Source of the DNA: an uncultured Lachnospiraceae bacterium
Lineage (GTDB): Bacteria; Bacillota; Clostridia; Lachnospirales; Lachnospiraceae
Direction of reading: 5' to 3'
Length of the DNA: 28,898 nucleotides
Assembly: GCA_937891165.1 (NCBI GenBank)
Contig: CALAEX010000157.1
Coordinates: 1 to 28,898 of the forward strand
Both the position numbers and the translations under genes were made by a program. Positions 1 to 7,675 of the stretch are shown here, in pieces. Numbering within the stretch: position 1 is the first letter of the stretch; every line of letters starts with the position of its first letter. The notes under the pieces are model-generated. The model saw only the letters and a list, made by a program, of their open reading frames with translations, had not been told where the DNA came from and did no database searches.

Positions 1-460
1 ATGGGGCTCTAACGTAGGTATTGATGAAAGCTTAATCGGTCAGCCTGGTGCTTACTTAACTCTTGATGAAAGATACATGGGTTCTTACTATGATGGACAG
101 GCTATGGTTCTTACAAAAGGTATCGAAAAGAAAGCTGACCCTATCGCAGTTATGACTATGATGACTGAACTTATGGGTTGGGATAGTGTTATGAATGGTT
201 ATGTAGCACCAGAAGAAAGCCGTTCTTGTGCTTGGTTAGAAGATGGTATTGATAAAGACTTATACTTCTTCCAGAGTGATAGACAGACTTGTGAATTCTA
301 CAACTCTATCAAGAGCGTTGAACTTACAGTTTCCTTTAACCAAATTATTTATCAGAACAAGAGTGTTCGTTCCGAACTTGAGTCTTACTATCAGGCTGAT
401 ATGGCAGCTATGATTGAAGCTGGTTATGCATCTTTAGATATGATGACTCCAGTAGAATAA
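1..460 (+). CDS. C-terminal part of a probable extracellular solute-binding protein (5' end outside window)
   Basis: The open frame enters from the left edge (first whole codon at base 2) and ends at TAA 458-460, leaving 152 residues of C-terminus. The first methionine in the frame, at 77, lies inside the protein and has no ribosome binding site, so the true start is outside the window. The visible part is acidic, rich in Trp, Tyr and Met, and has no membrane segment. It ends in a helical stretch (YYQADMAAMIEAGY) like the C-terminal lobe of family 1 sugar-binding proteins of ABC importers. It is followed by a terminator and then by a sugar ABC transport operon, which fits a substrate-binding role. 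The family is assigned from general resemblance and context, not from a diagnostic motif. Confidence 0.5.
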   Translation, partial: WGSNVGIDESLIGQPGAYLTLDERYMGSYYDGQAMVLTKGIEKKADPIAVMTMMTELMGWDSVMNGYVAPEESRSCAWLEDGIDKDLYFFQSDRQTCEFYNSIKSVELTVSFNQIIYQNKSVRSELESYYQADMAAMIEAGYASLDMMTPVE

Positions 461-534
461 TTTTTGAATTATAATTTCTGAATTGAAAAGATTCGAATAA
501 TACTCAATAGCAGGACTGAGTAGTAAATATAAAG

Positions 535-575
535 ACTCCGCAAAGAATCTAACTGAACTGCTTTGCGGGGTTTTT
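535..575 (+). terminator. Intrinsic terminator after the first gene
   Basis: A perfect 8-bp stem (CCGCAAAG 538-545 with CTTTGCGG 561-568) extends outward by three more pairs including one T-G wobble, and the right arm runs directly into TTTTT at 571-575. A smaller hairpin (TACTCA 501-506 with TGAGTA 517-522) lies upstream. The terminator separates the truncated solute-binding gene from the next operon. No convincing promoter was found between 463 and 632. Confidence 0.8.
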
Positions 576-632
576 ATCATATTAAACAAATGGGTTTGTG
601 CCATGAGCAAAGCGAAAGGAATGGTAGCAAAT

Positions 633-3560
633 ATGAGAAAATCAATGAAAAGAGCAATATCAGCATTGCTTTGCTTGACGCTTGTTTCTAGTACATTAAT
701 TACTCCAAGAGAAGCAGAAGCTGCTCCAAGAGAAGCAAAAGAGTACAAAAAAACAAGTACGGAAAGTAGAATACCGGTTTATAATGCTTCTGTTGACTAT
801 GCAGTATATCTAGAGCAATATGCCGATATACCTAGTGCAGAAAAAGAAATCTTTTTAAATGGCTCTGATTATTCTGCTACAGATATGGAAGTGGCTGTAG
901 AAGGGAATAATGTAGTACTTGGAACAGAAGGCTCTATTTCTTGGAAAGTGAATGTACCAAGTGCAGCAATGTATGAAATTGAAATTGAATATTGTGCATT
1001 AGAGAATAAAGGTAATGATATTCAATTGGAATTAAACGTAAATGGTGAAATTCCATTTGCACAGGCTTCTAGTTTTTCGTTTGGTAGAATGTATACGGAC
1101 GAAAGCAAAGAGTATCAAAATGTAAAAGGAAATCAAGCTGCACCATCTCAAGTAGAATATATTGGATGGCAGACAACTTCTTTAGAAGATGTACAAGGTC
1201 ATTTTAGTGGACCTTTAAAATTCTATTTAAAGAAAGGTAATAATACAATTACATTTAATGCATTAAAAGATGCGATGATTATTAAGAGCATTACTTTAAA
1301 GCCAGTAACTGACTTACCAAGTTATCAAGAATATTTTGATGCACATAAGTCAAATGGTGCAGAGGTTATCAAAAATGCGGGTACAGAGCATGTACAAGGA
1401 GAAGACACAAGTTTAAAATCCAGTGCAAGTTTCCGTCCACAAAATGACCGTACTTCTGCAATGACAGAGCCATACGATGCTACATATATCATTATGAACA
1501 CGATTGGTGGAAGTAACTGGAGTAAGAATGGTGATTGGTTAGAGTGGAATGTAGAAGCACCACAGGCAGGTCTTTATAAGATTGCTGTTCGTTTTAAACA
1601 AGGTGAAAGTACAGGTTTCTCCTCTATTCGTGAAGTATCTATCAATGGAGAAGTTCCATTTGAAGAAGCAAGAGATATTCGTTTTGCATTTGAAACAGAA
1701 TATCTAGTACAACCTTTAAAATCTGTGGATGGTACAGAATTATACTTCTATTTAGAAGAAGGTATGAATACCATTCGATTCACTGTTTCTCTTGGTGGAT
1801 ATGCCGATATCGTAAAGAAGATTAATAATGTTATTGAAGATTTATCTGGAGTATATCAGTCCATTACTGCAATTACAGGTACTGCTCCAAATAGTTATCA
1901 GGATTATCAGTTATTAAAGCGTTTACCAAATTTAACTTCTGATTTTGCAAGAATTGCAGATGCAATGGAAGTAATTGAAAATGACTTAATTGAATTAACT
2001 GGTGGTTTTAGTGATATTTCTTCTTCTATGGAACGTAGTGTAGAGTTATTAAGAGAATTAATTGAAAAGCCAAGTAAGATTCAAAATAAAGTAACTGCCA
2101 TTGCAGATAATATTACTTCTCTTGGTTCTAATATTATGACACTTTCTACATTACCACTTACGATTGACTGGTTACAGATTGTAGGTGAAGAGGATAAACT
2201 TCCAAAAGCAGAAGGTGGATTCTTCCAAAGTTTAAAACATGAAATTCTTTCTTTCATCGGTTCTTTCACAAATGATTATAGTGTAGCAACAGAAGAAGAA
2301 ATTGATGAAGATGAAGCAATTACCGTTTGGGTATCTACAGGTCGTGACCAGATGGACGTTATTCGTCGTCTTATCAATCAGTCCTTTACTTCCCGAACAG
2401 GAATACCAGTTAATTTGAAGTTAGTTGATTCTGGTATTATCATGACAGCGATTGCCGCTGGTACAGGTCCTGATGTGGCAATTGGTGTTTCTAGTACATT
2501 ACCAATGGAATTAGCGTTCCGTGGTGCAAGTTATCCATTATCTGATTTTGCAGATTTTGCAGAAGTAACATCACCTTCTCAGTTTATGCCAGCAGCATTA
2601 GATTGTTTTGAGTTGGATGGAAAATATTATGGTATTCCAGACCAGATGAGCTTTTCTGTTATGTTCTATCGTAAAGATATCTTAGCACAGTATGGTATTG
2701 CTGTTCCTGAAACATGGGATGACTTAATCAGTATTATTCCTACGTTAGCAACTTATAATATGGAAGCTTATTTAGATAAGAACTCCGTTCTTTCTTTAGG
2801 AACTGGTGCTGGTGTAGGTTCTGGTACTGCGATTAATAGTGTATATTTATCTATGCTCTATCAAAAGGGTGCTGATTTATATAATGACGAAGGTACAGCA
2901 GCACTTATGGATTCTCGTGATTCTATTGATGCATTTACAATGTGGACAGAATTCTATACAAAGTATGGTTTCTCTGTTAGTATTGACTTTATTACTAGAT
3001 TCCGTCTTGGTTCTGTTCCAATTGCGATTATGGATATTTCAAACTATAACAGTTTAAGTATTTCCGCACCTGAAATCAATGGTAAATGGTCCATTGGTTT
3101 AGTACCTGGTACATTACAAGAAGACGGTACAATTGACCATACAATTCCAGCTGTTACAAGTTCTGTTGTAATGATTAAGGATACGGTAGAAAAGAACAAT
3201 AGCAAAGATAAAGCATGGGAATTTATCAAGTGGTGGGTATCTGGTGAAACACAGAATAACTATGGAACAGAAATGGAAGCAGTATTAGGTTCTTCTGCTC
3301 GTTACATGGTAGCGAACTTAGAAGCATTTGATAAAGTTTTCTGGTCTGTAGATATTATGAAAGTTTTACAGGAAAGTTTACCATGGTTACGTGAGATTAA
3401 ACAGGTTCCTGGTGGTTACTTAACTGGTCGTAACTTAAGTAATGCATTCTATCAAGTAATTGAAAATGCAACAGATAGACCAATTGACGTTATCACAGAA
3501 TATAATGAATCCTTAAATGAAGAAATCGCTAAGAAACGAAGCGAATTTGGTATGGATTAA
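633..3560 (+). CDS. Giant extracellular solute-binding protein with two N-terminal carbohydrate-binding-like modules
   Basis: ATG 633 is chosen, giving 975 residues. AAAGGA lies 12 bases upstream, and the product starts with a standard signal peptide (MRKSMKRAISALLCLTLV) with likely signal-peptidase-I cleavage after AEA, residue 30. The in-frame ATGs at 603 and 621 would only add a charged extension. Residues about 85-223 and 290-390 are two beta-rich modules resembling CBM6/35 folds and each other (NGEIPFAQA versus NGEVPFEEA). Residues 395-510 look helical. From about 560 to the end there is a family 1 sugar-binding protein domain (AITVWVSTGRDQMDVIRRL, GTGPDVAIG, GKYYGIPDQMSFSVMFYRKD). Ordinary family members have 400-500 residues, so this is about twice the usual size. 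No lipobox cysteine is seen. It precedes a permease pair by 11 bases, so it probably delivers a glycan to that importer. Confidence 0.85.
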   Translation: MRKSMKRAISALLCLTLVSSTLITPREAEAAPREAKEYKKTSTESRIPVYNASVDYAVYLEQYADIPSAEKEIFLNGSDYSATDMEVAVEGNNVVLGTEGSISWKVNVPSAAMYEIEIEYCALENKGNDIQLELNVNGEIPFAQASSFSFGRMYTDESKEYQNVKGNQAAPSQVEYIGWQTTSLEDVQGHFSGPLKFYLKKGNNTITFNALKDAMIIKSITLKPVTDLPSYQEYFDAHKSNGAEVIKNAGTEHVQGEDTSLKSSASFRPQNDRTSAMTEPYDATYIIMNTIGGSNWSKNGDWLEWNVEAPQAGLYKIAVRFKQGESTGFSSIREVSINGEVPFEEARDIRFAFETEYLVQPLKSVDGTELYFYLEEGMNTIRFTVSLGGYADIVKKINNVIEDLSGVYQSITAITGTAPNSYQDYQLLKRLPNLTSDFARIADAMEVIENDLIELTGGFSDISSSMERSVELLRELIEKPSKIQNKVTAIADNITSLGSNIMTLSTLPLTIDWLQIVGEEDKLPKAEGGFFQSLKHEILSFIGSFTNDYSVATEEEIDEDEAITVWVSTGRDQMDVIRRLINQSFTSRTGIPVNLKLVDSGIIMTAIAAGTGPDVAIGVSSTLPMELAFRGASYPLSDFADFAEVTSPSQFMPAALDCFELDGKYYGIPDQMSFSVMFYRKDILAQYGIAVPETWDDLISIIPTLATYNMEAYLDKNSVLSLGTGAGVGSGTAINSVYLSMLYQKGADLYNDEGTAALMDSRDSIDAFTMWTEFYTKYGFSVSIDFITRFRLGSVPIAIMDISNYNSLSISAPEINGKWSIGLVPGTLQEDGTIDHTIPAVTSSVVMIKDTVEKNNSKDKAWEFIKWWVSGETQNNYGTEMEAVLGSSARYMVANLEAFDKVFWSVDIMKVLQESLPWLREIKQVPGGYLTGRNLSNAFYQVIENATDRPIDVITEYNESLNEEIAKKRSEFGMD

Positions 3561-3571
3561 GAGAGGTGCTT

Positions 3572-4486
3572 ATGAAAATGAAAAATGCTGGCTCTAAGTC
3601 GAAAGTAAAGACCTCCGAATGGAAAAAGAACAAATCATTATATCTTATGTTGGCACCATTTTTTATTTTGTTTACAATCTTTACAGTGTTGCCCGTAGGA
3701 TTTGCTATGGTAATGAGTTTTACCGACTATAATGTAATTCAGACTCCAAATTTTGTGGGACTGGATAATTATATTTCTCTGTTCTTAAACGATCCATTGT
3801 TTTTAACTGCTATTAAAAACTCTTTTATTTTGGCAGTTATTATTGGACCTTGTGGTTATATTTTGTCATTCTTAATGGCATGGATGCTTTGTGAATTAAA
3901 TGATACACTGAGAGTTATTTTAACAGTTATTTTATATGGTCCATCTATCTCTGGTAATGCCTATATGATTTGGACTTTAATTTTCTCTAGTGACTCTACA
4001 GGTTTCGCAAACTCTTGGTTAATGAGTTCTGGTCTTATTAATGAGCCAATTCTTTGGTTACAAGATACAAATTACATGATGTTAATTATTATCATTGTAC
4101 AATTGTGGATGAGCTTTGGTGTAGGATTCCTTTCCTTCATTTCTGGTTTACAAGGTGTAGATAAAGCACAGTTAGAAGCTGGTATGGTGGATGGTATTAC
4201 AAACCGTTGGCAGGAACTTTGGTATATCGTACTTCCTTCCATGAGACCAGTATTGCTCTTCGGTGCGGTTATGTCAATTACAAGTGCATTTTCCGTTTCC
4301 GGTTCTGCATTGACAGGTTTCCCAAGTACAGGTTATGCAACACACTCCATAATTGACCATTTGACAGACTATGGTACTACAAAGCTTGAAATGGGTTATG
4401 CTTCAGCACTTGCTGTAATCTTATTTATATGTATGATTGGCAGTAATAAGCTGATACAGAAATTCTTGAGAAAGGTAGGTACCTGA
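3572..4486 (+). CDS. Sugar ABC transporter permease, MalF/UgpA type
   Basis: This is an integral membrane subunit of a carbohydrate importer, 304 residues with about six hydrophobic helices. ATG 3572 is preferred over GTG 3566 because AGAGG (3562-3566) sits 5 bases ahead of it. The cytoplasmic EAA loop that docks on the ATPase is visible as EAGMVDGITNRWQELWYIVLP. The gene lies 11 bases after the solute-binding protein and one base before its partner permease, so the three are surely co-transcribed. The substrate cannot be read from the sequence; the CBM-like modules upstream and the glycosidases downstream point to an oligosaccharide. Confidence 0.93.
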   Translation: MKMKNAGSKSKVKTSEWKKNKSLYLMLAPFFILFTIFTVLPVGFAMVMSFTDYNVIQTPNFVGLDNYISLFLNDPLFLTAIKNSFILAVIIGPCGYILSFLMAWMLCELNDTLRVILTVILYGPSISGNAYMIWTLIFSSDSTGFANSWLMSSGLINEPILWLQDTNYMMLIIIIVQLWMSFGVGFLSFISGLQGVDKAQLEAGMVDGITNRWQELWYIVLPSMRPVLLFGAVMSITSAFSVSGSALTGFPSTGYATHSIIDHLTDYGTTKLEMGYASALAVILFICMIGSNKLIQKFLRKVGT

Positions 4487-4487
4487 T

Positions 4488-5399
4488 ATGATAAGTATTT
4501 CTCAAAGAATCAAATACAATGGTGGTCTAAAGAAAAGTATTGTCAAGTTCTTTACTAAAGGACGTGCAAACCGAAGCGTAGGTGGAACAGTATTTCTGTT
4601 ATTGTTTATTTGTATATTTGCGGCATTCGCATTGTTCCCAGTACTATTTATGATTGGTAGTGCGTTTAAGCCTTTACGAGAATTACATCGTTACCCACCA
4701 ACCATTTTTGCACAGAATCCAACTTGGAAAAACTTTAGTGACTTAATACAGTATGCAAATGAATCTTTAGTGCCATTTACAAGATATTTATTTAATACAG
4801 GTGTTTTAGTTATTGCATGTTGTATTGGTCAGATTGTACTTTCCGCAGCAGCAGCTTTCCCAATTGCGAAGTTTGACTTTAAGGGAAAGAAGTTTTTAGA
4901 TAGTTTAGTTGTATACGCTCTGATGTTCTCTGGTGCAGTTACAGCAGTACCTAACTATATTATCATGAATAAAATGGGCTTAATTGACTCTTTATGGGCA
5001 ATTATTCTTCCAGCTTTAGCATCTACATTAGGTTTGTACTTGTTAAAGAACTTTATGTTGATGATTCCAGATGCATTGATAGAAGCAGCAAGTATTGACG
5101 GTGCAACTCATTTTTACATTTTACTTAACGTAATTATGCCAGTTATTAAACCTGCGATAATGACAGTATTTATTTTTACTTTCCAAGGTATTTGGGGTAA
5201 TACAGGTGGTAGTTTCCTGTATACAGAAAATATTAAACCACTGAGTTACATGATATCAAAAATTTCTGCTGCCGGTATCGCTCGTCAGGGTATGGCATCA
5301 GCGGCTTCGCTGATTATGTTCATTATTCCTCTTACCGTATTTATTATTGCACAAAGTAATGTCATGGAAACAATGGCAACTTCTGGTATGAAAGATTGA
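4488..5399 (+). CDS. Carbohydrate ABC transporter permease, MalG/UgpE type
   Basis: Partner of the preceding permease: 303 residues, a basic cytoplasmic N-terminus of about 35 residues, then six hydrophobic helices. The EAA loop reads EAASIDGATHFYILLNVIMP, the canonical form for this family. The start is one base after the upstream stop; a purine-rich AGGTAGG inside the end of the previous gene lies about 9 bases ahead and can serve as ribosome binding site. Together they form the usual MalF-MalG heterodimer. No ATPase gene follows, so energy coupling must come from an ATP-binding protein encoded outside the window. Confidence 0.93.
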   Translation: MISISQRIKYNGGLKKSIVKFFTKGRANRSVGGTVFLLLFICIFAAFALFPVLFMIGSAFKPLRELHRYPPTIFAQNPTWKNFSDLIQYANESLVPFTRYLFNTGVLVIACCIGQIVLSAAAAFPIAKFDFKGKKFLDSLVVYALMFSGAVTAVPNYIIMNKMGLIDSLWAIILPALASTLGLYLLKNFMLMIPDALIEAASIDGATHFYILLNVIMPVIKPAIMTVFIFTFQGIWGNTGGSFLYTENIKPLSYMISKISAAGIARQGMASAASLIMFIIPLTVFIIAQSNVMETMATSGMKD

Positions 5400-5457
5400 T
5401 GAATGTAGCCATAAATTGGTATTAAGGCGCAAAAGCAGCGCAGGAATGAGGAAAAAT

Positions 5458-6927
5458 ATGAAACAGATAAAAATGAAATGGTTTAAGAGGGGATTTGCCT
5501 CTCTTCTGTTAGGAGCAATCTGTTTGACAACCCCTATGCAGGTAATGGCTGAGAGTTCCTCAAACTATTGCTACGATACAGAAACAAAAAAATATTTTAC
5601 TGCTCCAGTTGCTTATGAAGTAGATCAAGTTATCTATGCAAAAGATTTAGATGGTGTAGATTCTTTAAATGGTATTGCATCTACGTTTGTAAAAGGTGAT
5701 TATATCTATGTTGCAACAGGTAAATCCATTATTATTTTAGATTCTGATTATCGTGTAGAAAAGATTTTATCAGAGTATACAGATTTGCAAGGTAATACAG
5801 CTAAAATAAATGGTGTAGACGGTATTTTCGTTACAGATGACGGTTTGTTATATGTTTGTGAACCAAACAATGGAAGAATTTTAATTTTCAATAGTGATTT
5901 AGAGTTGGTTCAGAATTATGGTCAGCCAACAGGATTGGAATTAGAAAATGTTTCTTATCAGCCAAAACAAGTTGTAGTCGATTCCTTAGACCGTATGTAT
6001 ATTATTGCAAATAATATTTACGAAGGTATTTTGGAAGTAGATAGCACTAATCAATTTCAGAGATATTTTGGTGAAACAAGCGTATCTTATAGTGCAATGG
6101 ACTTGCTTTTTAGACAATTAGCAACAGAAGAACAGAAAGCAAAACAGACATTGTGGTTGCCAACAGAATATTCTAGTATGGCAATGGGTAAGACTGGTTT
6201 TATCTATACAAGTATCAGTTTTACTGAAGAAGAAACTCCAATTCGTCTTTTAAATGTGCATGGTACAAACATCTTAGCATATAATGAAGAATTTAAATTA
6301 TATCCAAAGGGTGATATTGTATATTCACTTGGTGGTGCTGGTACAGTTGGACCATCTTCGTTAACTTATATCGACTGTAATGATTATGGTATGTATACTG
6401 TGTTGGATGCTATGCGTAATCGTGTCTTTACTTATGACGAAAATGGTAATTTGTTATTCGTATTTGGTGGAAAAGGTGACAAAGAAGGATGTTTTAGATA
6501 TCCAGTAAGTGTTCGTTTCGTAGGAGACGATATTATTGTCGCAGATAAAATGTCAGAATCCATTACGGTTATGACACCTACTTCATATGGTCAGAAAATC
6601 ATTGATGCTACAAAGTTAGATTATATGGGTGAAGAAACACAGGCAATTGCTTATTGGGAAGAAATCCTTAAGATGAATCCAAATTTGGAACTTGCTTATG
6701 ACGCACTTGGAAAGGCAGCACTTAGAAATAAAGATTATGATACAGCAGAAAAGTATTTCAAGCTTGCGAATAATCGTACTTATTATTCTAAGGCATATGC
6801 AAAGACTCGTGATGTAGTGATTGAAGAAAATATTACATGGGTAGTAGCAGTTGTTGCTGTTTTAATTGTTGGTTCTAATGTATTAAAGCAAGTGAAGAAA
6901 AGAACAAAGAAAGGATTGGTGAGTTAA
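5458..6927 (+). CDS. Secreted NHL-repeat (beta-propeller) and TPR protein with C-terminal membrane anchor
   Basis: ATG 5458 is chosen because GAGG (5448-5451) lies 6 bases upstream and the product (489 residues) then begins with a clean signal peptide ending VMA near residue 31. An upstream TTG at 5416 is in frame but has no ribosome binding site. The body has repeated beta-propeller blades typical of NHL proteins (FVTDDGLLYVCEPNNGRI, VVDSLDRMYIIAN, VFGGKGDKEGCFRYPVS). About residues 388-445 resemble a TPR pair (AYWEEILKMNPNLELAYDAL). A membrane helix (WVVAVVAVLIVG) followed by a basic tail ends the protein, so it should be exported with the propeller outside. It sits inside the sugar transport operon and may bind the substrate or scaffold the other exported components; that role is inferred, and no catalytic residues were identified. 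Confidence 0.8.
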   Translation: MKQIKMKWFKRGFASLLLGAICLTTPMQVMAESSSNYCYDTETKKYFTAPVAYEVDQVIYAKDLDGVDSLNGIASTFVKGDYIYVATGKSIIILDSDYRVEKILSEYTDLQGNTAKINGVDGIFVTDDGLLYVCEPNNGRILIFNSDLELVQNYGQPTGLELENVSYQPKQVVVDSLDRMYIIANNIYEGILEVDSTNQFQRYFGETSVSYSAMDLLFRQLATEEQKAKQTLWLPTEYSSMAMGKTGFIYTSISFTEEETPIRLLNVHGTNILAYNEEFKLYPKGDIVYSLGGAGTVGPSSLTYIDCNDYGMYTVLDAMRNRVFTYDENGNLLFVFGGKGDKEGCFRYPVSVRFVGDDIIVADKMSESITVMTPTSYGQKIIDATKLDYMGEETQAIAYWEEILKMNPNLELAYDALGKAALRNKDYDTAEKYFKLANNRTYYSKAYAKTRDVVIEENITWVVAVVAVLIVGSNVLKQVKKRTKKGLVS

Positions 6928-6930
6928 GTA

Positions 6931-7602
6931 ATGGGAGCAAAAGCGAAATCCTTTAGTGCAAAAGGTATGTGGGATAAATTTGTAAATGATGTATTCCGTT
7001 TTCCTTTATATGTAATGACCAATCCATTTAAAGCTTTCAGTGATATAAAGTATGAAGGCAGTGGCAGTATTCCAGCATGTATATTCTTTTTGGTTATGTT
7101 GTGTATTACTGATATTGCAAAAACGGCAATGTCAGGTTGGATTGTTAATACAAACGATTTAACAAAACTTAATATATGGGCAGCAATTGCTGGTGTATTA
7201 TTAGTATCATTAGTTTTTGCAGCAGCAAACTGGGCAATTGGCATTTTGATTGATGGAAGTGGTAAATTTAAACATATTTTCATGGTTACAATGTATTGTC
7301 AGTATCCATCGATTTGGTTAACTTGGGCATATATTCTTTTAACCAATGTGCTTACATTAGATGAGATAGCATTTGCTACTTTCTGTACAGGTCTTGGATT
7401 GGTTTGCCTTGTTTTGTATGGTTTTATTGGGCTTGTTTCAGTACATGAATTTGGTTTTGGCAAGGGCGTACTTTCTATCGTCTTAACTGCAGTTGCAATT
7501 ATGATTATTGTATTCGTAGCATTGCTGATTGCAACAATGGCAGGAGAGTTGGTTAACTTTGTTTCCATAATCGCCAAAGAAATTGTATTAAATTACTTCT
7601 AA
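6931..7602 (+). CDS. YIP1-family polytopic membrane protein
   Basis: This 223-residue membrane protein has about five hydrophobic helices. Its N-terminal amphipathic segment (RFPLYVMTNPFKAFSDIKYE) matches the region before the first helix in bacterial YIP1-domain proteins. ATG 6931 has GGTGAG (6918-6923) 7 bases upstream and lies 3 bases after the previous stop, so the two are translationally linked. YIP1 proteins of this type are known in sugar ABC loci of Firmicutes, next to NHL and DUF5696 proteins, but their function there is not established. A role in organising or anchoring the import complex is a guess from context. Confidence 0.75.
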   Translation: MGAKAKSFSAKGMWDKFVNDVFRFPLYVMTNPFKAFSDIKYEGSGSIPACIFFLVMLCITDIAKTAMSGWIVNTNDLTKLNIWAAIAGVLLVSLVFAAANWAIGILIDGSGKFKHIFMVTMYCQYPSIWLTWAYILLTNVLTLDEIAFATFCTGLGLVCLVLYGFIGLVSVHEFGFGKGVLSIVLTAVAIMIIVFVALLIATMAGELVNFVSIIAKEIVLNYF

Positions 7603-7607
7603 AAGCG

Positions 7608-7628
7608 AATGGAGTAGCATACTCCATT
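7608..7628. repeat. Perfect hairpin between the YIP1 and DUF5696-like genes
   Basis: AATGGAGTA (7608-7616), a three-base loop and TACTCCATT (7620-7628) form a perfect 9-bp stem. Only three T residues follow, so it is a poor intrinsic terminator. A place in the operon between two coupled gene groups suits an mRNA-stabilising or partial-attenuation hairpin that sets different levels of the downstream genes. That function is inferred. Confidence 0.6.
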
Positions 7629-7675
7629 TCACAATTTAACGGTGCATTGTAAATGGCGCAGAAATGAGGAAAGGC

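Noticed and set aside
489..550. AGATTC (489-494) with GAATCT (545-550) as an antiterminator competing with the terminator at 535-575
   Set aside because: Only 6 bp, and it overlaps the terminator stem by a single base, so it would barely compete.
603..632. Upstream in-frame ATG starts (603, 621) for the giant solute-binding protein
   Set aside because: ATG 603 has no Shine-Dalgarno; AAAGGA directly abuts ATG 621, too close to serve it. ATG 633 gives a standard signal peptide.
5416..5457. Upstream in-frame TTG start for the NHL protein
   Set aside because: No ribosome binding site, and it would bury the signal peptide behind 14 basic residues; ATG 5458 has GAGG at good spacing.
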